DNA of 64,000 bases from Enhygromyxa salina. Its GTDB lineage: Bacteria; Myxococcota_A; Polyangia; Nannocystales; Nannocystaceae. Positions 19,525 through 28,702 of this stretch are shown here, piece by piece. The notes below the pieces were generated by a model. The model did not search any database. It was not told the DNA's origin and saw only the letters and a list, made by a program, of their open reading frames with translations. Position 1 is the stretch's first letter, and every line of letters begins with the position of its first letter. The translations under genes and the position numbers were made by a program. The DNA lies in contig NZ_PVNK01000108.1 of the NCBI RefSeq assembly GCF_002994615.1, forward strand, positions 96,520 through 160,519, given 5' to 3'.

Positions 19525-21041
19525 CGGCGCGCCGCCCTCGGGCTCGGGGTGGACAGGCGCGCGTGATCGTTTTGGCCCTGGAGCTCGATCCAGGCCGGCC
19601 CGGGTGGCTTGACTCCGTCGACCTCGTCGAACACCGCCGCGTGCATCACACGGACCAGGTCTCGGGCCGCGGCCGCGTCGACGACGTAGCTGACGTGGGT
19701 GTCGTCGGCGGCGTGGCTGAACAGGTGGACGGAGGGCTCACCGAGCAGCAGCAGGGCGGTGGCGAGGCGGGGCAGCTCGGTGCTGACGCTGGTGCCCGCG
19801 ATGCTGACGCAGGCGACGTCGCGGATGATCGAGGGCACGCAAAATTGCTCGAGCTCCTCGAGCAGCTCGTTCACGCGTGCGCTGGCCCCGGGCAGCGCGG
19901 CGAGGTCGATCGTCGCGCGGATCTCGGCTGGGGAGCTCGAGATCAGATCCATGGACAGGCCGCGGTTGCGAAAACAAGCCGAGACCTCGGCCATGAACCC
20001 GACCGGCTGCCAGTCGCGAGGCCGGCGCATGCGGATCAGGCACAGGCTCGAGCGCGAGCTGATCATCTTGATTCCGGAGCGCGTGAACTCGGGCCCGGCG
20101 CCGATCAGGGTGCCGGGGACCTCGGGCCGATCGGTCCACCGAATACCCAACAAGATCCCCGCCGCGTGGGCCGGCGCGAGGCAGCGCGGGTGCAGGACCT
20201 TCGCGCCCAGGGCCCCGAACACCGCGGCTTCTTCGTAGCTGATCCGCGGCAGCAGTCGGGCCTGGGCGGCGAAGCGCGGGTCGGCGGTGAACAGGCCCGG
20301 GACATCGGTCCAGATCTCGAGGCGCTCGGCTTGAAGCTTGGCCGCCAGGTACGCCGCCGAGGTGTCGGAGCCGCCGCGACCGAGGACCACGGTCTCGCCG
20401 CGATGATTGCGGGCGATGAAGCCCTGGGTGATCGTCGCGTCGATCGTGTCCGAGGCCAGCCGCCCTCGCGCGGCTGGATCGGGCTCGTGGGTACAGCAGG
20501 CCGAGAGGTAGCGCTGCGCGGCGCCGCCGGCCGGCTCGGGGGTGGCCTCGAGCAGGCTGCGGGCGTCGACCCAGTGGACGTTGAGACCCTGAGCACGCAG
20601 CCACGCGGCCCCGAGCTTGGTCGACAGCAGCTCGCCAAAGGCCAAAACGCGAGCTCGCCATGCTTCGGGGCACGGCGGCCCGACGCGGGCGCTCAGCTGC
20701 GTGAGCGAGGACAGCTCGTCGCCGAGCACCGCGTCGAGCTCGAGCTCGAGCGCGTCGGCGAGGCGCTGGTGGAGCTCGCCAACGCGAGCGAGCAGCTCGT
20801 CCGGCGCGCCGCCGAGCTCGACGGCGTCGACCAGGGCCGTGAGGGTGTCGGTGACGCCGGCCAGCGCCGAGCAGACCACGACCGGGTGCTTGCCCCGACG
20901 GACGTTGTCCATCACGACAGACGCGATGTGGCGCCATCGCTGGGGGCTGGCGACGCTCGTGCCGCCGAACTTGAGCACGATAAAGGTTGAAGTTGAAGCA
21001 AAAGGGGCTGGATCTGGGTCTGAGTCGGACTCGGACGGCAT
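19521..21041 (-). CDS. ask: Aspartate kinase of the ectoine operon (Ask_Ect type)
   Basis: This enzyme phosphorylates L-aspartate, the entry step to aspartate semialdehyde. From ATG 21041 the protein has 506 residues. The kinase domain shows STFIVLKFGGTSVAS, VVVCSALAGVTDTL and VVLGRGGSDTSAAYLA; two C-terminal ACT domains follow (RGLSMDLISSSPAEIRATID; ACVSIAGTSVSTELPRLATAL). As first gene it probably supplies an aspartate kinase dedicated to ectoine, known as Ask_Ect in other ectoine clusters. A GTG start at 21113 is also in frame, but that extension is low-complexity. Confidence 0.9.
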   Translation of the reverse strand: MPSESDSDPDPAPFASTSTFIVLKFGGTSVASPQRWRHIASVVMDNVRRGKHPVVVCSALAGVTDTLTALVDAVELGGAPDELLARVGELHQRLADALELELDAVLGDELSSLTQLSARVGPPCPEAWRARVLAFGELLSTKLGAAWLRAQGLNVHWVDARSLLEATPEPAGGAAQRYLSACCTHEPDPAARGRLASDTIDATITQGFIARNHRGETVVLGRGGSDTSAAYLAAKLQAERLEIWTDVPGLFTADPRFAAQARLLPRISYEEAAVFGALGAKVLHPRCLAPAHAAGILLGIRWTDRPEVPGTLIGAGPEFTRSGIKMISSRSSLCLIRMRRPRDWQPVGFMAEVSACFRNRGLSMDLISSSPAEIRATIDLAALPGASARVNELLEELEQFCVPSIIRDVACVSIAGTSVSTELPRLATALLLLGEPSVHLFSHAADDTHVSYVVDAAAARDLVRVMHAAVFDEVDGVKPPGPAWIELQGQNDHARLSTPSPRAARR

Positions 21042-21164
21042 AATCTGAGATCGATGTGGCAGCGGACTCTGCCCCGCTCTCGGCGGGGGCAGAGTCGTCG
21101 TTTTCGAGCGCACTACTACTAATCGGGCTCGTGGAGCCTGTCAACCGCACTGCCGCGAAAGAAT

Positions 21165-21245
21165 GCGTATGAATGATATTATAATATTATTAGATGACTC
21201 TAAGATATCATGATACTTTATGAGCTCTCATGACGAAATAATAGC
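21165..21245 (-). promoter_or_regulatory. AT-rich island, candidate promoter of the ectoine operon
   Basis: About 80 bases are strikingly AT-rich against a very GC-rich background. It contains the 12-base palindrome ATATTATAATAT at 21176-21187, which places a perfect TATAAT on either strand. It lies about 135 bases before the ask ATG. The remaining intergenic bases to 21532 are GC-rich with no clear gene. An AT-rich osmoregulated promoter is inferred. Confidence 0.45.
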
Positions 21246-21532
21246 TGACGGCTCTCGCTCGGTTCGAGAGCGGTCGAACAGAGCGCGTCGCAGCCTCTCG
21301 AAGCCGGTGCAACTCTTCGCTTCGTGGGATCGCTGCGGCGAGTGAGACGCCTTGGGACGAGCGACGGCGCAGCGCCAAGTCACTCGATCGGTGAGCGGAA
21401 CGCGGCCGACACCCGAGATCTCGGCGAGGTCAAGGCGCGCAGAACACCCGCACCGTGAGCCTACACGCACAAGCATGTGCGGCTAGCGCCTGATGCGCAG
21501 ACGTGTGCCTCAAAAAAGTGCGCGCTCGCGAA

Positions 21533-21558
21533 ACGAGCTCCCCAATTGGGGAGCTCGT
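21533..21558. promoter_or_regulatory. 26-bp perfect palindrome between ask and a lipoprotein gene
   Basis: The left half is ACGAGCTCCCCAA and the right half is its exact complement, with no spacer. It sits 55 bases after the stop of the lipoprotein gene, so it may be a terminator hairpin (no T-run) or a repressor site. Just beyond it GTCGACT recurs three times (about 21583-21606). Confidence 0.5.
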
Positions 21559-21613
21559 GTTCTTGCGGGCGTGGGTTGAGTCGACTTGGGTCGACTCGGG
21601 TCGACTAGCGACC

Positions 21614-22741
21614 CTACAGGTCTTCGAGGCAGCCGACGCAGACGCGGAGCTCGCCGCGCTTTTCTTCGGGCAGCGACTCAGCCTCGTAGTCCTCGGGGCC
21701 GTCGACGTACTTGATGTTGGCGCAAGACTTGCTGACCAACGCGACGCGCATGCCCGCGCCCTCGATCGCCGGATCGCCGGGGTAGTTGATCTCGGCCCGC
21801 TCCTGGTAAGCGAGGGCCTCGTAGGCATCGTCGATCACGCAGTCGGCGAACGAGCTGCAGTCGATCGTCGCGTTGCACACGAAGTCGTCGCTGGCCGAGA
21901 AGGTGCCTTGGTTCTCGAGGACCATCGTGTACCAGTTGTCGGCGTTGTTGACGTCGACGGTGATGTTCGACGACTGGCCGCTACTGTTCTCGATCGCGAT
22001 GTTGGTCGGCGTCGTGCAGCCGCAGCCCATCGCGTAGCCCTCCATCACGCAGGTGTCGTTGGCCGAGCAGCCCGCGTAGTGTTGGGTGTTGGCGTCCATC
22101 TTGACCTGGGCGTTGCCCGAGTCGAGATCGATGGTGAGGTTGCCAGCGACGCCGTCGACGATGACGTCGCTGCGGTCGGGGTAGCTGTCGATGCCCTCTT
22201 CGAGGTTGTCGGAGGTCACGATATCGAGGTCGCCGCCCCAGCCGGCGGGGATCGTGACCCGGAAGTTGGCCCCGTCGCGCAGCGGCTGGAACAGGCCGTC
22301 GTAGTAGGCGCGGATGTAGCAGGCGTCGACCGCGTCGCCGTCGGGGTTCTCGCAGGAGTCGACCATGTTGGCGTCGGACGGGGGCTCGGGCGTGGCGATG
22401 TCGTAGCCCCAGTACTGCATGCGGCCGAAGGCCTCGTCGGCCGCGGCCTGATCCGAGGCGACCGTGAAGCGCTGCATCTCGACGGTGATCACGTCGGTCC
22501 CGCTGACGTAGCGGACCTCGACGTCGCCGCGGTTGGCGAAGTTGTCCGAGGTGAGGCGGTCGCCGATGCTGAGCTTGCCGAACTGCGCGGCCGGCAGCTG
22601 AGCGACCTCTTCCCACGAGTCGAGGTAAGGCTCGCGAATCTCGGTGGGGTCCTCTGGCGCGCCGCCGCAGCCAGGGCTGGCGATCAGGAACGCCGTTGAG
22701 GACGCGACGAGGAGGGCGGGGGGGAGCAGGCGCTTGATCAT
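21614..22741 (-). CDS. Cysteine-rich lipoprotein, hypothetical
   Basis: From ATG 22741 the protein has 375 residues. The signal peptide ends in LIASPGCGG, a lipobox with Cys25. The mature protein has repeated short beta-strand stretches (GGDLDIVTSDNLEEG, GVAGNLTIDLDSGNAQVKMDA, SNITVDVNNADNWYTMVLEN), reminiscent of DUF4097/adhesin-like beta-helical repeats. It also has many Cys (GCSANDTCVMEGYAMGCGCTT; NATIDCSSFADCV), suggesting disulfides outside the cytoplasm. The C-terminus ends in CVGCLEDL. A surface or periplasmic role is inferred. Confidence 0.75.
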   Translation of the reverse strand: MIKRLLPPALLVASSTAFLIASPGCGGAPEDPTEIREPYLDSWEEVAQLPAAQFGKLSIGDRLTSDNFANRGDVEVRYVSGTDVITVEMQRFTVASDQAAADEAFGRMQYWGYDIATPEPPSDANMVDSCENPDGDAVDACYIRAYYDGLFQPLRDGANFRVTIPAGWGGDLDIVTSDNLEEGIDSYPDRSDVIVDGVAGNLTIDLDSGNAQVKMDANTQHYAGCSANDTCVMEGYAMGCGCTTPTNIAIENSSGQSSNITVDVNNADNWYTMVLENQGTFSASDDFVCNATIDCSSFADCVIDDAYEALAYQERAEINYPGDPAIEGAGMRVALVSKSCANIKYVDGPEDYEAESLPEEKRGELRVCVGCLEDL

Positions 22742-22940
22742 CCGGAGACTCCGTGTGTGGGCCGTGGCGGGCGGTGAGGAAAGGAAGGACGCCTGCCCGC
22801 GGCGAAAAACCACGAGCAGGATACCGGGAGGTGACGGGGCCGGCAATGTGGGGGAGGCGAGGCCCCGCGCGGGCCTGAATGCGTGTCCTGGGTCACGACC
22901 ATGAGGGACATTGCCGCGCTGCATCGGCCCGCGTAGGTTT

Positions 22941-22945
22941 GGAGG
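22941..22945 (+). promoter_or_regulatory. Ribosome binding site of ileS
   Basis: GGAGG lies 6 bases before the ATG at 22952. It is one of the few strong Shine-Dalgarno sites in the window and fixes the ileS start. Confidence 0.7.
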
Positions 22946-22951
22946 CTCATC

Positions 22952-25900
22952 ATGACCAAAGCACGCGAGACCGGGTTTGCTGCGCCTCCTGCACAGTTCG
23001 ATCTGCCGGGCATCGAGCACGGCATCATCGAGCTGTGGACCAGCTACGCGGTCGAGTCCCGGAGCTTACACGGCCGACGACCGAGCGAGGAGCCCGGAGC
23101 CGCGGGCGCCGAGGCCAGCCAGCCCCAGTTTGTGTTCTACGACGGGCCGCCCTTTGCGACCGGTCTGCCGCACTTTGGCCACCTCCTCGCGGGCACGATC
23201 AAGGACGTGATCCCGCGCTACTGGGCCATGAACGGCTACGCGGTCGAGCGTCGCTTTGGCTGGGATTGCCACGGCCTCCCGATCGAGAGCCTCGTCGAGG
23301 ACGAGCTCGACGTCCACGGCCGGGCCGAGATCGAGGCCCTCGGGGTGCCCAAATTCAACGCCGCCTGCCGGGCCGGCGTCATGCGCTACACGCAAGAATG
23401 GCGCACGGTCGTCCAGCGCATGGGTCGCTGGGTCGACTTCGACAACGACTACAAGACCATGGACCCCACGTTCATGGAGAGCGTGTGGTGGGTGTTCTCG
23501 CAGCTGTGGGAGCAAGGCCGGATCTACGAGGGCCACCGGGTCCAGCCGGTCTCGCCGCTGCTCGGCACCCCGCTGTCGAACTTCGAGGTCGCCCAGGGCC
23601 CGCAGGAGCGCAACCCCAAGACCGGCAAGGACGGCCACAAGCTCCGCGACGACCCGAGCTTGACCCTGCGCTTCGAGCTCGAGGACGAGCCGGGGACCTT
23701 CTTGTGGGCCTGGACCACGACGCCGTGGACGCTGCCGAGCAACCTCGCGCTCGCCGTCCACCCCGAGGTCGAGTACGTCAAGGTGCGGGTCGTCGAGACC
23801 GGCGAGCTCGCGTGGATCGAGCCCGGGCTCCTGGCCCAGTACCAGGCCCGCAATCGGGTCGGCGAGACCGAGGAGCTCGCCCGCTGCAAGGGCAGCGAGC
23901 TGGTCGGGCTGGCCTACGCGCCGCTGCTGCCCTACTTCGCCGAGTACCGCGAGCGCGAGGACGGCTCGCGCTGGGCCTTCCGGGTCGTGTCGGCCGACTA
24001 CGTCACGACCGAGACCGGCACGGGCATCGTCCACCAGGCGCCGGCCTTCGGTGAGGACGACTTCGAGATCGGCCAGCGCGAGGGCCTGCCGCTGATCCGG
24101 CCGATGGATCTCAACGGCGTGTTCGACGAGCGCGTGCCCGAGGTCGCCGGGATGCGGGCCAAGGACGCCGACAAGACCATCATCAAGCTGCTCAAGGACG
24201 CGGGCAAGGTCGTCGACCACGACGTCTACCGCCACGCCTACCCGCACTGCTACCGGACCGACGAGCCGCTCTTGTACATGGCGATCTCGACCTGGTTCAT
24301 GCGCGTCGAGGACATGCGCGAGGAGCTGCTGGCCAACAACGATCAGATCCACTGGGTGCCCGAGCGGGTCGGCAGCGCGCGCTTTGGCAACTGGCTGGCC
24401 GGGGCCCGGGACTGGAACCTCAGCCGCAACCGCTACTGGGGCACGCCGCTGCCGCTGTGGCGCTGCGACGAAGATCCCTCCGACATCGTCTGCATCGGCT
24501 CGATCGCCGAGCTCGAGCGGCGCGCGGGCCTCTCGCCCGGGTCGATCGACGATCTTCACCGCGAGCGGGTCGACGACATCACCTTCGCGTCCGACAAGAC
24601 CCCTGGCGGGACCATGCGCCGGATCTCCGAGGTCTTCGACTGCTGGTTCGAGTCGGGCTCGATGCCCTACGCCCAAAACCACTACCCCTTCGACCCGGCC
24701 AAGAAGCAATACGTAGAGGACAACCTCCCGGCCGACTTCATCGCCGAGGGCCTCGATCAGACCCGCGGGTGGTTCTACACGCTCCACGTGCTCGCGAGCG
24801 CCCTGTTTGGCCGGCCCGCGTTCAAGAACGTCGTCGTCAACGGGCTGATCCTCGCCGCCGACGGCAAGAAGATGTCCAAGCGGCTCAAGAACTACCCCGA
24901 CCCGATGGAGGTGGTCGAGGCGTTCGGGGCCGACGCGCTCCGGGCCTACCTGATCTCGGGTCCGGTCGTGCGCGCCGAGCCGATGCGCTTTGGTCGCGAC
25001 GCAAACGACAGCGAGGGCCTGGTCGTGCGCGACATGGTCAAGGCCGCGATCTTGCCGCTGCAAAACGCCTTCAACTTCCTCGTCACCTACGCGCGCGCCG
25101 ACGGCTGGGTGCCGAGCGCCGAGACTCTGGCCGCGCGGCCGGCCACGCGACCACAGGCCGAGCTCGATCGCTGGATCCTCTCGCGGGTCCAGAGCTTCGT
25201 CGCCGAGCTGCGCGGCGAGTTCGAGGCCTACAACCTCGACAACCTCGTGCCCGCGTGGCTCGGGATGTGCGACGAGCTCAACAATTGGTACATCCGCCGC
25301 GGCCGCCGTCGCTACTGGCGCGGCGCGGACGAGGGCGACGGCGACAAGGCCGAGGCCTACGCGACCCTCTACCGGGTCCTGGTCACGATCGCCCACTGCA
25401 TGGCCCCGGTCTTGCCCTTCTTTTGCGAGCACCTCTACCAGCGCCTGGTCGTCGACCTTGGCCTCGCCGAGGGTGACAACGGCGACTCGGTTCACCTTCA
25501 GCGCTTCCCGGTCGTCGACGAGGAGCTGATCGACCCCGTGCTCGAGGGCCAGGTCGCGCAGGTCCGCAAGGTCGTGGGCCTGGCCATGGCCCTGCGCGAG
25601 GGCGAGCGGATCGGCGTGCGTCGGCCGCTGCCCTCGCTGACCGTTGCGAGCCGCGACCCCGAGGTCCGCGCCGCCGTCCAGCGCTTCGCCGCCGACATCG
25701 AGGGCGAGCTCAACGTCAAGACGATCGAGCTCGCGCAGGACGACGCCGACCTCGTCACGCTCTCGGCCAAGGCCAACTTCAAGGTCCTCGGGCGCAAGCT
25801 CGGCAAGAAGATGAAGGTCGTCGCCAAGGCCGTCGAGCAGCTCGACGCCGCGACCCTGCGCGCGGTCCTCGACGGTGGCAGCGTCGAGGTCGAGGGCGAG

Positions 25901-26287
25901 ACCCTCGGCGCCGATGACCTGGTCCTGCGCCGCGAGCCCCTGCCCGGGCGCGTGGCCGACAGCGACGGCGAGATCACCGTGGTCCTCGACACCACGATCG
26001 ACGCCGCGCTCGAGCAAGAGGGGCTCGCGCGCGAGCTGATCAACCGGATCCAGAACCTGCGCAAGGCCGCGGATCTGGATGTGAGCGATCGGATCGAGCT
26101 CGCGGTCGAGTGTGCGGCGGGCGGCAAGCTCAGCGGCGCGCTCGAGCGCGAGGATCTGCGCGGGCTGATCGAGGGCGAGACCCTCGCGCGCTCGCTGGCG
26201 GTCAACTCGGGTCGCGAGTTGGACCACCGTGGTCAGGACGAGATCGACGGCGAGACGCTCGGGCTCTCGCTCGCGAAGTCGTCGTAG
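22952..26287 (+). CDS. ileS: Isoleucyl-tRNA synthetase
   Basis: This class I enzyme charges tRNA-Ile. The protein has 1111 residues, longer than E. coli-type IleS. The HIGH-type motif is PPFATGLPHFGHLLAG (residues 66-81) and the KMSKS-type motif is DGKKMSKRLKNYPDP near residue 640. The editing domain has WAWTTTPWTLPSNLAL near residue 252. KMSKR-LKNYP and the length place it in the eukaryote-like (type 2) IleS group, which is often mupirocin-resistant. An anticodon-binding domain and a long C-terminal region follow. It is monocistronic as far as can be seen. Confidence 0.95.
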   Translation: MTKARETGFAAPPAQFDLPGIEHGIIELWTSYAVESRSLHGRRPSEEPGAAGAEASQPQFVFYDGPPFATGLPHFGHLLAGTIKDVIPRYWAMNGYAVERRFGWDCHGLPIESLVEDELDVHGRAEIEALGVPKFNAACRAGVMRYTQEWRTVVQRMGRWVDFDNDYKTMDPTFMESVWWVFSQLWEQGRIYEGHRVQPVSPLLGTPLSNFEVAQGPQERNPKTGKDGHKLRDDPSLTLRFELEDEPGTFLWAWTTTPWTLPSNLALAVHPEVEYVKVRVVETGELAWIEPGLLAQYQARNRVGETEELARCKGSELVGLAYAPLLPYFAEYREREDGSRWAFRVVSADYVTTETGTGIVHQAPAFGEDDFEIGQREGLPLIRPMDLNGVFDERVPEVAGMRAKDADKTIIKLLKDAGKVVDHDVYRHAYPHCYRTDEPLLYMAISTWFMRVEDMREELLANNDQIHWVPERVGSARFGNWLAGARDWNLSRNRYWGTPLPLWRCDEDPSDIVCIGSIAELERRAGLSPGSIDDLHRERVDDITFASDKTPGGTMRRISEVFDCWFESGSMPYAQNHYPFDPAKKQYVEDNLPADFIAEGLDQTRGWFYTLHVLASALFGRPAFKNVVVNGLILAADGKKMSKRLKNYPDPMEVVEAFGADALRAYLISGPVVRAEPMRFGRDANDSEGLVVRDMVKAAILPLQNAFNFLVTYARADGWVPSAETLAARPATRPQAELDRWILSRVQSFVAELRGEFEAYNLDNLVPAWLGMCDELNNWYIRRGRRRYWRGADEGDGDKAEAYATLYRVLVTIAHCMAPVLPFFCEHLYQRLVVDLGLAEGDNGDSVHLQRFPVVDEELIDPVLEGQVAQVRKVVGLAMALREGERIGVRRPLPSLTVASRDPEVRAAVQRFAADIEGELNVKTIELAQDDADLVTLSAKANFKVLGRKLGKKMKVVAKAVEQLDAATLRAVLDGGSVEVEGETLGADDLVLRREPLPGRVADSDGEITVVLDTTIDAALEQEGLARELINRIQNLRKAADLDVSDRIELAVECAAGGKLSGALEREDLRGLIEGETLARSLAVNSGRELDHRGQDEIDGETLGLSLAKSS

Positions 26288-26380
26288 CGCGCGTCGGGGC
26301 GGCTCGCGCCCGAATTTAGGTCGAGGGCGCGGAGCCGAGACGCCGCTGTCACCCGCGGGAAGCCGCGGGAAGCCGGGGCG

Positions 26381-28267
26381 TCAGCTGCCCGACCGGCGGC
26401 GCAACAGCCCGAGCAACCCGAGCAACGCGAAGGTCGCGGCGGGCGGCCCCGAACCCGAGCTTTGGCAGCTGCAGCCCTCGACTTCGCCGCGCCCGGCGCC
26501 GAAGCCGTCGCCTCCGAAGCCTCCCTCCGTGCCGCCCCCGTCCGCGCTCTCGCCTCCGTCGGTGCCACCGTCGTCGTCACCGCTGTCGCCGCCGCCGTCG
26601 CCCTCGCCGCTGTCGTCGCCGTCGCCGCTGCCGTCATCGTCGCCGTCGCCGCTGCCGTCGCCACCCTCGTCGCCGTCGTCGTCGCCGTCGTCGTCGCCAC
26701 CCTCGTCGCCGCCGACGAAGCCGACGTTGGCGAACGCGAAGCTGTATGCGCTCAGGGGGTCCTCGCCGAGGCAGGTCACGTAGTCGTAGGCCCAGGTCGC
26801 GCCCACGAACCACCCATCGGGCGCCGGGGGCGGACCGACGGCCTCGACGACCATCGTGACCTCGAGCCCGGTTCCGGCCGCGATGTCGCCGATCTCGACG
26901 CCGCTGGCGAGATCGATCGCGTTGACCGGCTGCTGGTTGGCGTCACCCGGGACCTCGTCGATCGCAAAGGAGATCAGCTCGAGGCCCTGGCCGAGGGGGG
27001 CCGTCAAGCTCAGCGCGCTCGCGCTGACCTCTCCGTCGTTGAGCAGCTTGAAGGTCAAGCTGCTGTGCTCGCCGAGCCCGATCGACATCGGCGCGACCTC
27101 GACGGCGGTGCTGCTCTCGAAGTCGGGCGAGCTGACGTCGATCTCGAAGGCCGCGAGCACGGGCATGAACGAGTCGTCGCTGGTGACCGCGCGCAGGACC
27201 GCGGACTGCTGCCCGTTGTCGAGCTGGCCCGCGGCCGACGACAGCGCCAGCGTGGTCACGTCCCAGCCCTGGCGGCCGCCGACCACGTTGGTGCCCGAGA
27301 ACGCGTCGTGGTTGAGATCGCCGGCGGATCCGAGCGTGTCGAGGGTCCCCTCGCTGCCGTTGATCTGCGAGGCAAAAAAATTGTCGACCGGGTTGTTCGG
27401 GCCCGACAGGGGCGCGAAGGGGTCGTCGGCGGTCGGGGCGATCTGCAAGGTGTCGCCGTCGCGGTGGGCGTCGCCCTCGAGCGCGCTGATCACAACCGCG
27501 CCCTCGACCGTGCCCTGGGGCGGCGTGCAGAAGCCCGAGACCGCGTAGTCCTCGGTCGCGTCCTCGTCGACGAACTGCCCGCCGACGAACACGCTCAGGT
27601 TGCGGGTCGAGGCCTCGGACGAGCCGTAGACGACGACCAGCGACCAGCCGGCCGCGTTGAGGGTCTCGACCGACTCGTCCTGAGTCGCGGGGACGCCGGT
27701 CACCGTGTAGGTCCCCGACAGCTGCGCAGCGATGAACTCGGTGACCTCGGCCGAGCGCATGTAGTAGTGGAGGGGGAAGCCCTCGCCGGGCTCGGCGAGG
27801 GTGACCGCGGTCGCGAGCGCGGGCACGGCCTCGTAGCTCTCGCCGTCGCTCGCGAGGGTGACCGGGACGTTGAGCGCGGCGCTGACGTCCTCTTCGCCAT
27901 AGAGGTAGCTGCCGCCCCAGACCAGCTCGGCGTAGAGGATCTCGATCCCGCTCGAGGTCTCGGGCAGGTCGAGCACCGCCGACGAGCCATTGAGGGTCCA
28001 GTCTGCGGTCGTGCCCGCGAACCACGGGTTGCCGAGGTTTTGGGGCAGATCATCGACGAGCTGGTCATCGGGGCTGAGGAAGGTGCCGATCGAGTCGCGG
28101 GTGCCCGGGCCGTTGGCGCCGGCTTGCATGGCCAGGCCGAGGGTGTTCCCGGTGCTGACGATCCCGCCCTTGGTGGTGGTCGAAAAGCGCAATTCGCTCG
28201 CGTGAGCGGAGGGCGCGAGGGTCAAGAGCGTGATCACGACTACGGGGACGAGCGGGCGAGGCACCAT
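26381..28267 (-). CDS. Surface protein with Gly/Asp-rich stalk and MYXO-CTERM sorting tail
   Basis: From ATG 28267 the protein has 628 residues. The signal peptide is PVVVITLLTLAPSAHA. The N-terminal domain resembles DUF3344-like beta-sandwich adhesins (AELVWGGSYLYGEEDVSAAL, GWSLVVVYGSSEASTRNLSV). A second beta-rich domain follows from about residue 350. Residues about 525-590 are a Gly/Asp/Ser low-complexity stalk. The end, CSCQSSGSG then AATFALLGLLGLLRRR, is a MYXO-CTERM-type signal (Cys pair, hydrophobic helix, basic end), which in myxobacteria directs cleavage and lipid anchoring at the surface. Function is unknown. Confidence 0.8.
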   Translation of the reverse strand: MVPRPLVPVVVITLLTLAPSAHASELRFSTTTKGGIVSTGNTLGLAMQAGANGPGTRDSIGTFLSPDDQLVDDLPQNLGNPWFAGTTADWTLNGSSAVLDLPETSSGIEILYAELVWGGSYLYGEEDVSAALNVPVTLASDGESYEAVPALATAVTLAEPGEGFPLHYYMRSAEVTEFIAAQLSGTYTVTGVPATQDESVETLNAAGWSLVVVYGSSEASTRNLSVFVGGQFVDEDATEDYAVSGFCTPPQGTVEGAVVISALEGDAHRDGDTLQIAPTADDPFAPLSGPNNPVDNFFASQINGSEGTLDTLGSAGDLNHDAFSGTNVVGGRQGWDVTTLALSSAAGQLDNGQQSAVLRAVTSDDSFMPVLAAFEIDVSSPDFESSTAVEVAPMSIGLGEHSSLTFKLLNDGEVSASALSLTAPLGQGLELISFAIDEVPGDANQQPVNAIDLASGVEIGDIAAGTGLEVTMVVEAVGPPPAPDGWFVGATWAYDYVTCLGEDPLSAYSFAFANVGFVGGDEGGDDDGDDDGDEGGDGSGDGDDDGSGDGDDSGEGDGGGDSGDDDGGTDGGESADGGGTEGGFGGDGFGAGRGEVEGCSCQSSGSGPPAATFALLGLLGLLRRRSGS

Positions 28268-28273
28268 GTCGTC

Positions 28274-28290
28274 ATAGTATCCGCGGATAC
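28274..28290 (-). promoter_or_regulatory. Predicted -10 box overlapped by a 14-bp palindrome
   Basis: TACTAT (28274-28279, minus strand) lies 6 bases before the ATG of the MYXO-CTERM gene. It overlaps the perfect palindrome GTATCCGCGGATAC at 28277-28290. A repressor bound there would block the promoter. Confidence 0.45.
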
Positions 28291-28328
28291 GATGTATGGA
28301 CCGGGCAATGGTTGATTGCACCGATCGC

Positions 28329-28423
28329 CAATTGATCCGCACCGTGCGGGTCGTGACAATTGGCAATGAGAGGCCAATTGCACAATGTGGCGATCTATTG
28401 ATGTTTGCAGATCGTGCCAATTG
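28329..28423. promoter_or_regulatory. Cluster of four CAATTG dyads
   Basis: CAATTG occurs at 28329, 28357, 28375 and 28418, each with at least one flanking C/G extension (for example GCCAATTGG). This is far denser than expected in such GC-rich DNA. It lies 60-155 bases upstream of the MYXO-CTERM gene, so it may be a regulator array. From 28424 to 28702 I see no gene or structure. Confidence 0.4.
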
Positions 28424-28702
28424 GAGGATTCGACATCTCGACATTTGACACCGCGTGGCCCGTCGCGCGATGACTCGATTGCCCGTGAGGTGCGCGTGCT
28501 CGAGGGGGCGACCCAACCCCGCGCGGTCCAGAGTGCGTCACTGGCGTTCGCGGCTGCGCAGCCAGAACGAGGCTGTGTCGGGTATGCCGCGAGCTCTTGG
28601 CGACAAAGGCATCGGACTCGGCTCCGTGGGAGTGGGGGCCGTCGGTCGCCTCGCCGAGGTTGTCGGGCCGGAGGGCCTCGTGCTTGACGCCAGGCGGCGC
28701 GA

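Noticed and set aside
21228..21476. An 82-codon minus-strand frame in the gap upstream of ask.
   Set aside because: No ribosome site, no recognisable fold or hydrophobic pattern, and its composition is like random GC-rich sequence.
23066..26227. A 1053-codon open frame on the minus strand through ileS.
   Set aside because: It is antisense to a complete ileS. It is rich in Leu, Asp, Arg and Val in the pattern produced by GC-rich codon shadows and has no family motif.
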